This document shows positions 36,300 to 47,937 of a stretch of DNA of 64,000 nt, piece by piece. The notes under the pieces were generated by a model. The model saw only the letters and a program-made list of their open reading frames with translations, was not told the origin of the DNA and made no database searches. The position numbers and the translations under genes are program-made. How positions within the stretch are numbered: position 1 is the first letter of the stretch; every line of letters starts with the position of its first letter. Source of the DNA: Echinococcus granulosus (lineage: Eukaryota > Platyhelminthes > Cestoda > Cyclophyllidea > Taeniidae); assembly GCF_000524195.1 (NCBI RefSeq), contig NW_020170501.1, positions 121,955-185,954 of the forward strand, in the 5' to 3' direction.

Positions 36300-39200
36300 T
36301 ATTGCAGTTCGTTGATCTGACAAGGGAAAATTCTTTGGAATAATCACGCTACTTCACGTTATGCCATTGGCGACAGAGAAGTCAACGAGTAATGCCAATT
36401 GAGTGCTTTTTTTACTCATCTTCTTGTAATTGTCAAAGTTCGGCAGAAATTGTCCAACTAAGTGGTAGTAAGGGGAGCTTCAAATTCCAATCAAATGGAG
36501 GGGTTGGGTGACAGGGTGTTCGTGGGCTACACAAATCTACGTGTGTGAGCATTACCACCTCTACCCTCTTCAACTTATCAATTGTTAACTCATTCATACC
36601 CTGCTTTCCGTGATGAAGGCAGTCTTTTCACACCTCTGTGATGTAGCCGACACCGCGCTCTTCAAACAGTCAAACTCAGTGGCATAGATTGGACTATATG
36701 TTGAGTTGTCTCACAGTGGCCAAAATAAGCTTTATTTCATCTTCAAGTTGGAATAATGCTTTTGACTTAGCTGTGTCGTCGTTGCAGCGGTCAGGAATGT
36801 AATATGCATCTCCATGCCTGTTTTCTGTGTTTTCGATGTACTTCCACGCATTCTTGTCGAGATTGGAAGACTGTGCAGTATTAGGTGCCTACGACAGCCT
36901 TATCTTTGAAAGCTGCCTTGGTTATTCCTAACATGGTCAAAATAACGTGGTTAGTGGGGGGTCGCCCAATTTTGACTCTACGGATACCGATCGCAGTCAC
37001 CCTTAAAATTGTCTCGCCTAGAGAGCAGAGAGTTACAGCTGGCAGGATGTCTAGGTTATTAGGCAAAGTAGCCAATCCGTCAGACAGCTACGATGAAGGC
37101 AGACGAATTGTCGGTTCATAGACATGGATGCGACACAGGAAGCGAGGCCCCAAATCCCATTATAAAGACCTTATTGAGGAGAAAATTTCAGATATCAAAG
37201 TGAACATACTCATCTTTTTGCCATGTTTTGTCTTACATAGCCATTGAATTGTTATAGAACACGAAATTAAAAGGATGACCCCCTTATTTTCCCAGGCAGG
37301 CTGATAAGAAGATCCGAATCGGTAAGCAAAATTTTGTCAATTCTACACGAATTAATGCTGGCGAATTCCTTGAGTACTTCCTCAACGCATACAAACCAAA
37401 TGATGATATAAGTGTTAAAGACAGTCTAACTTAAGAATCCTCATCTCTTGGTGGACCTGCAAAAAATGAAATTTGCTAAGGTTGTAAATGCCATTATTAC
37501 TTAAATGAGTATCAGTCACTCAAATAAACGAGCATACAACTAGACAATTAGTTTAGGTATTCCTTGACTTCTTCATTGGGTTTTGATGCGGCATCCGCGG
37601 ACAGCCTTCCTCTTCTTAAATGAGGGTCTAGCAAATCCGAATTTGCCTACGTGACGGGCGGCCGCCGGAGACGCCCATTGGCTAATGCCAAGGTCGAGCG
37701 AATGCCATTGCTAACTAAGCTTCATCACGGGACCCGGTAATAGTCTTATCCATAAGATAAAAATGCCTAAAAATAAAATCAAGGCTTTTTTTTATTAAGG
37801 AATGGATGTTTTTTTCTGGCCAGGTGCAAGGATATGTGCCAACTATGCCTATCCCTTTCCCTTCTAAAGGTAAAGGAGTACTTTTATACCGCCTAAATCT
37901 CCCACTTCACACTGACCTTTCGAATTTTTCAAAATTTTACTAGTTTACCCACACTTCCGCTTAATATGCCTCATCACCGAAGTAGGGGAGAATGGTCGAA
38001 GGTAGACTTTCAATGATGCCTCCATCACAGGCGATCAATAAATTCCTCTTCCCTTGTCATACGCCGCCAAGCCTGTATCAGAGAAACCCGTAAGTAGACA
38101 AGACAATGCTGCATAGCCACTGCTCTTTATAAAAGGCACGAAAGAGGAAAGATATATATGGAGCCCTCCAAATAACATTTAGGGAAGAATCTCATTTTCT
38201 GGCCAAATAATAGGTTTGAATGGGGGTGTATTCTGAAATTTTCTTCACCTGGTTGAATTATCTGTAACCACCTCATGAAGTCGGCCTCTTAAGTACCTTG
38301 ATTATAGGTGCCAAAGCTGTCAATACCTGTAGCCACCACAATGACAGAAGCGATGGTGACCTTCTCCTTTGCCTCTGCATCCTAACGTCTCTCAGCCCCT
38401 CCAACACCCAGTACAGATGTTATTACTCCGAGTGGGAAAGTAGTATTAGAGGATTCTTTCTATTTATTTTGCATCTGATCACAATATTAATTCGGATCAT
38501 TTAAACAAACCAATGATCGGAATGGAGTTGTCAAGTTAGTTCGCAGTGCAGCCGTACAAATTTAAATAAACACAACAACCTCACGTATGACCTCTTCTTG
38601 GTATTCCTCCACCAAGAGTGGCATATACCGTCTGATTACTAAAGATTGTTCCAATACTGGCAAGTAGTAAACAAATCATCGCCTAGCACACCAAGATTAA
38701 GGACGACGGCCTAATAAATAGGACTACTGGAGGAATATACGGGGTCAGCGGAAAGCATTGTCACCCACCAGTATCGGTACGACCTCTAATGATGTTTTGG
38801 GAAATGGAATGAGTGGAACAGACAACCAGTTGACGGATTGGAGAGTTAAGCCGTAGCATGTCATAAAGCAGGTGGCGGAGAGGTGCCAGTAGCAGGTTCC
38901 ACTTCGTGTTGCTCTGATTGGATAAAATTTGCCACAATGGACGCAATATGTTGATCGGTCAAAAAATAAGTAAACATAAACTGTTAATACCACTTCACTT
39001 GGAGAAATGGCATCTGTACAGGGTATCGGAGGACCCGAGAGACGTAAGACTGAAAGGAAGGAGGAGGAGGCAGTCAACATTCCCGCTGATGTGGTGTCGA
39101 CGGGTATCGGCGGTGTCAGAACTTATCATTAGGACACCTATAAGGCCGTCTTTACAAAGCGCTCGCAATTAATTGTGCCAAGTCAAAAGCGTCCCGCAGC
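36300..39200. other. No gene recognised
   Basis: Short ORFs on both strands around 36881-37121 have no motif I can name. A second copy of the short dispersed repeat sits near 38990-39075. Nothing else supportable. Confidence 0.45.
38990..39080 (+). repeat. Short dispersed repeat, copy 2
   Basis: Partner of 33765-33855: CACTTGGAGAAATGGCATCTGTA, GAGAGACGTAAGACTGAAAGG and a GGAGGAGGAGG tract. Confidence 0.6.
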
Positions 39201-39206
39201 CAGAAG

Positions 39207-39900
39207 ATGCTTACTCGTGAACACCTTCCTATTCGAACCTCTTTGCGGTTTCCTCGACGTCGATTGGAACAATTTGTTAACCAATCAATGGCCAACATGT
39301 CGTTTGGACAACTTCGAATAACCCTGTCTCATTTTGTGCCAATTATTCAAACTTATGCTTTGTTCGATGATAAGCTGACATTTGCAGCATCACCTTGTCT
39401 ACTGATTGGTTTCCTTGGTAAAGGCCTCACGCAAATGCTGCTGCCAACAGCACATCTTGAAGAAGAATTTCTAAACAAGATGTACAGCGATGGTGCTGTC
39501 AGCTGTGCTTTTAAGAGTCGCGAAATATCACACTGACAAGACTTTGGACACAAATGCATCTTTTACCTACACCAAGGCCATTTCAAATGCAATTGTTTCA
39601 AATTATAAGCCCGATGTAGATAAAATGGAAAATGTTGTGCATTATTTGCCACACATTAAGAAGGAAAAGTCGCATTTAAGCAATTTATTGTCCGACGATA
39701 CATTCCTGGTGCTATTGATGCCGAAAGGTTTATTTCTGGATACACGCACCTTATGTGAAATTCATGGATCACTTTTGATGGAGACGTCGTTGGAGGTCTA
39801 CTTCCACAAGTCGTTGCCGCACTCTGCTGACGGTGAAGTGAAACCAGCAGTCGAGTTAGATACGTGGCATTACAACAAAGATAAGCAACTAGGTTTCTAA
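39207..39900 (+). pseudogene. Intronless broken ORF, probable retrocopy of an unrecognised gene
   Basis: Two long plus-strand frames abut with a shift near 39490-39536. The first (39207-39536) encodes about 108 residues with a hydrophobic stretch (TFAASPCLLIGFLGKG) and LEEEFLNKMYSDGAVSCAFK. The second (39490-39900) continues with YTKAISNAIVSNYKPDVDKM, helical segments and KGLFLDTRTLCEIHG, ending at TAA 39898-39900. Composition and length look like real protein. Neighbouring genes are cut by introns every 60-200 bases, so 690 bases without one suggests a reverse-transcribed copy with one frameshift. I do not recognise the parent family. It could also be one large real exon with a sequencing error. 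Confidence 0.5.
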
Positions 39901-41930
39901 AAATATAAGTTTTTTGGTTGAAAATGCTATTCTGCCGTTAAAATAGATAGGTGATGGGGTGGTTCACCACGCCATAAGCATGTACTTCCTACACTTGAAA
40001 AATTGGAGTTGAGTTGTCGATTATTTATGCACTTTTCTTTTTCGTAAGGCCTTATTTTAGGCCGATGGAGTAAATGCAATTTTGATTGGCAGTTGCCTGA
40101 CCTTGACATTAGCCAGTAGGCGCCTTCGCCGACTGCCCTTGGCGCACAGGAATGCAGATTTGCGAAATGCTTACTAACAAATGTCAGGATCAATCCGTGT
40201 TAGGTTCTGACCAAAGGTAAACCAAAACAGTCAGGTATGCCTATTCTGAATGAGGGCAGCATAGTGAAGCTAACCATTGACTGGAAGGTAGTGAAGAGAG
40301 ATGGTATCTTCAAAATTCAATTCTACGGATGTAGATTGCAATTTTCCTCCGAAATGTCATATCAAGAGTGCTGAGATTTTTGGCCAGTGGCAAGACGGAG
40401 CAATTAGGAATAGCGTCTACTCCATCCCACGATTGTGGCAAAGGCGTCCAAATATTTGATTTTCAGCTATTGAGGCGACAAGGGAAACGAGGAGTTAAAT
40501 TTTTTCAGAAATGTCACTAAGGATAACATTTCACTGTCAGTTGTGAGGTCTTGTGATTTAAGGAAAGGTAGGAGGCCGTGTTTGTCACATTGCTCATAGT
40601 CCTCTCGTGTCAAAAAAGGTACACAAAGACGAGAAGAAGACCAACAGGCAGGCTGTCAAACCAATCGGATCGCAGAGGATAGCAATACTGATATCAGAGC
40701 AACACGTATTGGGCAATAAGTCGAATTGGGCGGTAAATAGTTTTAAACAGCTGTGCAATGCTAGGAGAGAGGTCTTGCAAGAGTTGAACGTCAGTTGATT
40801 TATGTAATCAACTTGGAGCCAGTAAGTGAAATTTTAATTTTGATATAACTCGACAAAGTTCCTACTTATTTTAAATCAGTAGCGTTTCTAGTCACTGCAT
40901 CCTGTAAATTACCCATTGGAAAAAGCGAACTTTGTTTTAGCTTTACTAAAGCCCACATCCCTTTTCTATCATTCCCACCTGCTGGTTTTTAATTCTCTAA
41001 TCAAGCCCTGTGTAGAGTTGTGGCAATTTGCCTCCGAAATGTTAAAGGTGTTTTATCAGTTTGCTAAGCTAATATCACCCTCCGTATTGGTCCTACTTCA
41101 CAAATGAAGTGTCTTAATAGAAAAAAGCCTTTACTTACATTGACCGTTCATTTTTAAGTTATTTCTCTTAAACTTAGAATCCAATAATTTTAAACTCTAC
41201 GCAAAACACCGTGCAAACGGTAGGTACACCTTGATTGATAAGTGCTTTATTACTATGGCATTGATTAGTACGCAGAGTGACTGGCAAGGTTATGCTAATT
41301 TTAACTCCATCATCTTTTGCTCATCTTATTTTTTTTCAGGTTCCAGACATATTCTTACTTTTGTTTCAGGACTCACTTAACTGATCGTCTTCTTTTGGGA
41401 GAAAAAATTCTTTTCTTTTCCCAGCTGTGTCTTCTCTGTTCGATGCAAATTAGCCAATGAGACTTTGAGGCAAGGAAGTACAAGGGACAAATGAAATTTA
41501 GTTGTTAGACTCAGCACCAAAGATACTGCTTATGAATAATATGCTGTGCTTTAATCTGCTCTGCAAGCAACTTGTAAATTCGTCGAAGATGCCACTTTTA
41601 AACTCTTGAAAATCTTGCAAATTGAGGAGTTAGTCATCCCTTTAAAAGTCATTATATCCAATGGAAAAATTTAGCCAAAATTTCCGACCGTGGATAGTTT
41701 TTTAAGCACATATTAAACCCAATTTTTTGATTGGACAAGGGGCCAACCAATAGAAGAACAGGAACGTTCCCAAATAGCTGAAAAGCAAATTTAGTTTATG
41801 GGTAGGTACTTTTGAATCCTTTCAAAGTATTAGGAGCGTTCTAACCTAATGACACAAGTTGTGAATCACCCCGAGTTCCAATCAGATCATAAAAGTGTCA
41901 GACGCACACAAGATTTGAGCACTCATTCTC
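39901..41930. other. Gap before the pseudo-GTPase array; no gene recognised
   Basis: Contains short ORFs only (for example 40607-40798, 63 codons, basic N-terminus). CCAAT and ATTGG boxes become frequent from about 41730 onward, marking the start of the array's promoter-like DNA. Confidence 0.45.
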
Positions 41931-41936
41931 TAGACA

Positions 41937-41996
41937 GCCAATCAAAGTGTTGAGTGTCTTGCCAATCAGAGAGTTAATAGAATTATCTATAAAATA
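41937..41996 (+). promoter_or_regulatory. CCAAT + TATA promoter of array gene 1
   Basis: CCAAT at 41939-41943 and again at 41962-41966 (GCCAATCAG), TATAAAATA at 41988. TATA lies 48 bases before the ATG and 26 after the proximal CCAAT, the same spacings as in gene 2. Confidence 0.75.
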
Positions 41997-42035
41997 AGGC
42001 CTTTCACCATGTAAAGAATAGACAGTTTGATTCAG

Positions 42036-42913
42036 ATGGCGAAGAAGGAGGCAAAACCAAAGGAGAAGAAAGAGAAGAAAGATAAGAAGGACAAGAAAGA
42101 TAAGAAGGACAAGAAAGACAAGAAAAACGATAAGGGTAAGAGCAGTAGAAGTGACAAGAAGGTCACCCGGGAAACCCAACGCCTGGAGGTATCAATATGT
42201 GGGCATCCCGATGTCGTAGATATGTACATGGTAAAGGTAAGTCCACTTATTGCTTTTGCTTACCTCACTTGTGGATCCTACAGAGCAGCGATTTGAATGC
42301 CGTGATAGATAGCTACCAAATAGACATTGATCCAGATCCTGGCACCAATGCAGAAGGCCAAGTGATTGATACAGAAGCTGATCTCTTTCTGTGTGTCTAC
42401 GATGTACGCAATCGGAAAACAGTTGATTTCCTCAAATCAAAGGTAAATGGTCCTTTGCAATCTCACCTATCTCATTCTAGGTTTTACCAGAGGTCAAGAA
42501 TTTGAATAAGAAAATGGCGATTGCTGGATTGGGGCTGGAGTATAGAATGGGCGGACGCGATGAACTCGCTGATATGGGAACTGCTTCCTCATTGGCTAAA
42601 CAGTACGGGTGTCGAGGTGCCGAGCTAATCTACTGTGAAGGTGTAAGTTCCCCCATCTCCCTTTGTGATAGTTTTTTTTGTCTACCGCTAAAATTAATGT
42701 GCTTACACGCTTTTTACCCTCTTTTTGTAGGAACAGCTGGCAGCTGGAACATTTTCGCTGTACGCAGCATCGAATCCAGAGAAATACAATAAAGACACTG
42801 AAGAAAAGACGGAGGAGGGGGGCGATAAAAAGAAAAAGAAGGATAAGAAAGACAAGAAGGATAAGAAAGATAAAAAGGATAAGAAGGAAAAGAAGAAGAA
42901 AGAGAAGAAGTAG
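42036..42913 (+). CDS. Ras-fold pseudo-GTPase with lysine-rich tails, array gene 1
   Basis: Four exons, 42036-42236, 42284-42442, 42481-42642 and 42731-42913, all phase 0, give 234 residues. Residues 1-45 are Lys-rich with KKD repeats. Residues 50-67 (RLEVSICGHPDVVDMYMVK region) fit beta-1 and the P-loop position, but lack GxxxxGK[S/T]. DLFLCVYDVRNRKTVDFL fits Ras beta-4/helix-3 (compare FLCVF and the K-S-F-E helix start). MAIAGLGLEYR sits where NKxD should be. SSLAKQYGCRGAELIYCEG fits helix-4 and the SAK strand, and QLAAGTFSLYAAS fits the last helix. The tail is (KKD)n and has no CAAX. So the fold looks Ras-like, but GTP binding should be lost. No signal peptide; nuclear or cytosolic. Introns are 47, 38 and 88 bases. 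Confidence 0.85.
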
Positions 42914-43848
42914 TAGGAATGATCTAGCATTTGTAAACTGTCAACTCCTATCATCTTCCCCTGACCCTTCACCAGCCTCCGCCATCTGCTGCGCTCGAAC
43001 GTACCTGTCAGTTTGTCCACCTGTAATGCCATTCTGTCATTCCTGCAATCTAACCATTAACTCATCTCTTTGCTGCTCCAAGTGGCGCACTTCAAAACTT
43101 CTTTTCAAGAGGCTTATCACTTGCCCACTTTTTCGATTTTTATCTTAAAGACCGCTTTGTGGGCATCACTTGAGATTTATCACCGGTACCTTATATATAT
43201 GTATTATGTATTCTTACACATAAATCCCTACAAGATCTCCAAAACATCGCTTCTTGCTTGGAGAGGGCTTTCCAGAGGGACGTGGCCAGGCAGAGGGTTA
43301 CACCAGAACCAGTCCTTGCTGTCATATCTCTTCCATATTTTTTGATCGACAGTAGTAATGGAACACCTTACTTCTCTCTTATGCCTAAAAGAAACATACG
43401 CGGTTAAAATGTGACATTGATGGACACGTAGTTATTTACAGCTAGGCGCACGCTCCCGAGGAATTGTTTTAGTTAATCTCATTTAACAACACAACATGAT
43501 GCAATCAAATTTTAATTAAAAAATGACCCATTTAGAGAGGTTTTGCAATTTTGGTCAAAATTTATAACTCGAATAGCATAAATTTGGGCATTATCTTTTG
43601 ATTGGCCAAGAAAGTGACCAATCGCAGAGTGGGTCCAGTACCCAATGGGAGTGTTGCATCGGACTAGAGGGAAGGGACTAGAAATTTGTGCAACCTTTTC
43701 AACAATTTTGCCGGCATAATGAACACATGCGCCTGATAGGAGAGGCAAGTAGACATCCAATCAACTCATGTCACTAGTATGTGGACATACACACATACAA
43801 AATGCGAGCAAAAGAAGCAAAATACCAATTAGAAAGGTGCATGATTTG

Positions 43849-43880
43849 CCAATCGGAAAGCAAGTTTATTGACCTATAAA
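43849..43880 (+). promoter_or_regulatory. CCAAT + TATA promoter of array gene 2
   Basis: CCAAT at 43849-43853 and TATAAA at 43875-43880, 26 bases apart; TATA is 48 bases before the ATG. Further CCAAT boxes in both orientations lie at about 43598-43652. Confidence 0.75.
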
Positions 43881-43922
43881 GTAGAGCACTTGGCTCTCTA
43901 AAGGTCAGGTAGTTCATTTCAA

Positions 43923-44704
43923 ATGCCAAAGAAGGAGAAGTCAAAGAAGGAAAAACAGGACAAGAGTAGCTCCCACGAGAAGAATTCAAGTCGCAAGACT
44001 TTACATTTGTATGTGACAGTTTGTGGCGATCCCCAGGCTATAGAATTGTTTACGAGAAAGGTAAGTGTGATTGTGTTGTCTGTGGGCTCAATTACTTTTT
44101 CGCTACAGAACTCCGAATTGAATACTTTAATAGACAAGTATCAAGTGTTTATTAACAGCGAGCCTGGAAATGATGGTAGTGGCAGAGTGATAGAGGGAGA
44201 AGCTGATTTCTTCCTCTGCGTCTACGACATATGCAATCGCAAATCAGTGGATTTCCTCAAGAATAAGGTATACCTCTAGGGAATTGCCTCATTAGCTGGC
44301 TTATAGGTGATGAACGTGGTGAATGGCTTAAAGCGGCCCATTGGTGTTGCCGGATTGGGACTGGAGTATAGAACGCGTGGAGGTAAAGAGCTCGCCGACG
44401 TTGGCACTGCTGCTGCATTGGCTAAACAATATGGATGTAAAGGCACTGAGCTTGTCTCCTGCGATGCAGTAAGTACTTCTTTCCTCCACCTCCGGTCCCA
44501 CCTCTTCTTTACCATGATTAATGGCCCTGTTTAACCTTTGATGTGTAATAGAGACAAATGGCGGCTGGAACATTCGCTCTGTATGCAGCTACAATGCCAG
44601 AAAAGTTTAACGCTAACCCAGACAGTAAAGAAGGAGGAGAAGAAGGGGAAGAAGAAAAGAAAAAGAAGAAAAGTGGAAAGAAATCAAAGAAAGAGAAGAA
44701 TTGA
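43923..44704 (+). CDS. Ras-fold pseudo-GTPase with lysine-rich tails, array gene 2
   Basis: Exons 43923-44060, 44109-44267, 44307-44468 and 44552-44704, all phase 0, give 203 residues. Exons 2 and 3 are exactly 159 and 162 bases, as in gene 1. Conserved positions: LHLYVTVCGDPQAIELF (degenerate P-loop), ADFFLCVYDICNRKSVDFL, IGVAGLGLEYRTRGGKE at the lost NKxD site, AALAKQYGCKGTELVSCDA and QMAAGTFALYAATMPEKF. The N-terminal basic tail is short (about 28 residues) and the C-terminal tail goes from EGGEEGEEEK to KKSGKKSKKEKK. GDPQA and GNDGSG positions recur in genes 3 and 4, so these are closest relatives. It should not bind GTP. Confidence 0.85.
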
Positions 44705-46830
44705 AAACTCTTCTATGTCCCTCATTTACACTCTTGATCCGTTTAACACCTTCCGCTTGTCAATTGTTCTTTTAATCTGTCTTCCTGTTACCTCACCTCA
44801 CCTCCCCCCCTAGTGTCTTTATTTGACCAATTTTAGGAAGCATAAATCTATAGCTAAAGCAAAAATGTTTTGTTTAAGTCCTCAACATCTTCCCTTCTTA
44901 AAAATGAAGGAACAGAAGGTGGATTTCAAATTTACTATAAAAGGTATTTACATTAATTTTTAGAGGAGCCTTTTAACTTCGGTGATTAGTTTATGCGTGT
45001 GCAACTAGAGAAGACAAAAGCCTTGGTAGGGTTTCACATGCCACCCACGTAACAAATGTGTGCCACAGTGCCTCGGGTGGTATTGGCACAATACAGGGGC
45101 TTTCAGCCCAACAATACGCAATTCGATTGGCTTCAATAAAAAGAACAGTTACTGAATAGCTAGAGAAGAGAGAGAATGCAGGCTGTCTAATCAACCAATT
45201 TGTTTACTTTTATTAGAACATTCCTAGGCGCGGTTAGGACTTAATGTTGAAGCTGCAAGATCGGTGATTCCTATGGAGACTTAGGACAGTGTTGAAGGCT
45301 CACAAGGGCCTGAAAAATTAGGTCGCCCGTAACGTGAAACGTCAAACTCTAAGTTGAGGAGATACACCACTTTTAGCTAAAAAGAATAAGATTGAGTCCC
45401 TACGGAACCATTGCATGGATCCCATGGTGGTCCATAACCTCTCCAAAAGTTGACATTTAACTTTGAGAAGGCTTAAAAAGTGGTGTCTTTAGATTATCTA
45501 CCCAATTCATAGTACTATTTGACTGATTAAGATTAACCTCAGCAGTTTCACAATAGTTGTGGCCAAGTAGAGTATTGTAAGCAAAAATCTTTGGCTTTTG
45601 TTTCTGCAAAAGTGGACAATCTGATTGGACAACTTGATCAGTTTCTAATTGGGCGTAGCCTTGACCAATCAGTAGAAGGTACAAAGGGTGTGGCGATTAA
45701 TGTCCAATCAAAAGCATTTGCTTGATTCGTGTACATGAAAGTCAACTCAGTTAATACCTTAGAGAAGTAGTATTTGTAAAGAGGCCTGTTCTTGTTATAG
45801 TAGAGAAAATACGCATTTTACTTTTTGGTGGAGAAAGATCAACTCTGCTCGCATTGTGTCAAAGTCTGCAACGTTGCAAGCTGTTGAAGTAGTCTAGTGG
45901 ACAACCTCAGAATATATGACAGACTATCAAAGATACCAGGTCAACACCCTACGCCAGATTCAGAATGAGGGTTCATCCTCTTCCCTATGGGCACCTCACG
46001 TATCGTGCTCTCCTTCAGACATCCATCATTATGGCAGCAACACAGGCGAGCATCTGCTTGAAATCATTCTGTGGCTTGAGGTGGTAGACACAAAGTCAGG
46101 AGCAACTAGAGCCACCGAAAGCACAGATCAGACGGCGTGTACACATCTTTGTGGAAGATGTGACCATGCTCTCAATAAATACCTAGACGAACCTACTACC
46201 CACTGCATTTCCCCAGCATAATGTTGCCATCATTACCTTTTGAGGTGAGACGTTCTTCAGAATGATACTTACAAGGTCAGAAACTCCAATTGGTGCCTCG
46301 GGGATTATAATTGAAGCAAGCCAATTTCTTACGGCATGAAGGGGAGCAAAAACGAGTAAAAAAGTGTGTTCTTCCCCTTTAAAAAATCGTATTTGAGCCT
46401 TTTAGTGCCTTTAAATGCATTTAATTTCACTCCATCAGGGTTGAGCACAAATGTCTGACTTCTAAGTTGGACACTCGTCAACTCCCTTTCTGATTGGGTG
46501 ACAGGTTAACCAATTAAAACGCCTCATTCTCCATTAATTAAGGCGTCCATTTTTGAGGAGAGGTAAATGCTTTTTGAATAAAATTTACTCGATTTCAAGT
46601 TAAACATGGATAGCAGCATACTGCTTAAAGACTAAAGGAAAAGCATAGGAGTCAAACGAGGGTAGATCCAATTAGGGGCCTATCATGGGGTCTTACACGG
46701 ACACGCACATAAGGTGCGAATGAAATTAAGGAAAACCAATCAGTGAATTTAGAGATCCATCAATCATTGTTAGTGAGATGGACTATATAAAGGAGACATA
46801 AACTTAATGCAGTCGGAGGTGATAACTTTC
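44705..46830. other. Spacer between array genes 2 and 3
   Basis: 2.1 kb, the longest run without a recognised exon inside the first half of the array. A CCAAT-rich block at 45615-45710 (ATTGG/CCAAT in both orientations) resembles the array promoters but is followed by no family exon. A genuine-ATG ORF of 101 codons (45916-46221, MTDYQRYQ) has no recognised similarity. This may be the site of a lost array member. Confidence 0.4.
46736..46791 (+). promoter_or_regulatory. CCAAT + TATA promoter of array gene 3
   Basis: CCAAT at 46736-46740. TATAAA at 46786-46791, 47 bases before the ATG. At the usual CCAAT distance (26 before TATA) the sequence reads TCAATC, one base off. Confidence 0.65.
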
Positions 46831-46832
46831 TC

Positions 46833-47669
46833 ATGGTGAAGAAAGAGAAGAAGGCAAAGGGAAAGAAATTGAAAATGGAGAAGAAGTTGAAGTCAGGAAA
46901 GGGTGGAAAAAGTGACAAAGAAAATGGGCGCAGTAAGAAGCCTAGTGGTGAGACAATACGGTTGTACGTGGCCGTGTGTGGTGATCCTCAAGCCGTCGAT
47001 TTATTCATGAAGAAGGCAAGTCTGTGATAATTTTAGTCTCATTACAACATTTTTTTGACAGAACGGTGACTTGAATGTGGCTGTAGACAAGTATCAGGTG
47101 ATACTTGACGCTAATCCGGGCAATGATTCGAATGGTAAAGTGGTTATCAAAGGAGCTGACTTCTTTTTGTGTGTCTACGACGTTTGTGATCGCAGGACAG
47201 TGGGGTTCCTTAAGAAAAAGGTGAGTTGATTTGAGTAGCTTTAACCACCTATTTGAAGGTCATTCCAGAGGTCAAAGCAATGAACAAGAAGATGGCAATT
47301 GCTGGATTGGGTTTGGAATGTAGGGGCAGTGGAGGAAAAGGTGAGACTGAGATAGGCACGGCTGCACAATTGGCCAGTTTTTATGGATGCAAGGGCACTG
47401 AACTCATCTGCTGTGATGGGGTGAGTAGTCTCCACCCCCGCCTCCCTCCCTCTATAACACTTTGGTTTCTTCTCCACTATGATTGTTCTCTCCCCTTCCA
47501 TTTTGCCTTCTTCTAGCATCAAATGGCAGCAGGCACATTCTCACTTTACACAGCTACGTGTCCGGAGAAATTTAAGGAGATTAGGCAATTAATTGTAGAC
47601 CGAACCGAGGAAGACAGTAAGGAGGAGACGTCAAAGCAGGAGAAGACGAAGAAGGTAAAGAAAAAATAA
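46833..47669 (+). CDS. Ras-fold pseudo-GTPase with lysine-rich tails, array gene 3
   Basis: Exons 46833-47015, 47062-47220, 47259-47420 and 47517-47669, phase 0, give 218 residues. Exons 2 and 3 are again 159 and 162 bases. The first intron begins GCAAGT, a GC-AG intron; the coding frame requires it. Key stretches: IRLYVAVCGDPQAVDLFMKK (no P-loop), ADFFLCVYDVCDRRTVGFL, MAIAGLGLECRGSGGKGE (no NKxD), QLASFYGCKGTELICCDG and QMAAGTFSLYTATCPEKF. The N-terminal 46 residues are strongly basic. The C-terminal tail is mixed acidic/basic and ends KKVKKK. A (TCC)n run follows in the 3' flank (47690-47708). Confidence 0.84.
47015..47061 (+). other. GC-AG intron in array gene 3
   Basis: The exon ends ATGAAGAAG at 47015 and the intron opens GCAAGT at 47016, closing TTTGACAG at 47061. 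Using any nearby GT breaks the frame shared with the five other genes. Confidence 0.75.
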
Positions 47670-47937
47670 GAATTTTGGGTTTTTTTTCTCCTCCTCCTCC
47701 TCCTCCTTCTACGTATCATCCTCCAATCTACCAACCTGTTGACAATATTTGATGCCTCCACTTCAACTGCCGTCAAATGTCTTATCGCTGAAAACCGAGT
47801 GAAAGGCTCTTTGTGTGTGTCAGTGTGTGTTTGTTCCTAAAACCTTAGCTTTGGGGGAGAGAGGGGATATATTTATGGAAGACAAGTAGTTATTCTTTCG
47901 CTGGGTTCCTCACCTGCATTTTTTACGCCTCTTTGTA

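Noticed and set aside
40607..40798. Possible extra array member with a lysine-rich start
   Set aside because: Beyond a few lysines there is no VCG strand, no exon 2-4 downstream and no matching promoter spacing.
42027..43032. Leucine/serine/phenylalanine-rich minus-strand ORFs opposite array gene 1
   Set aside because: They are the antisense of the lysine-rich (AAG/GAT) tracts and vanish where the tails differ in the paralogues.
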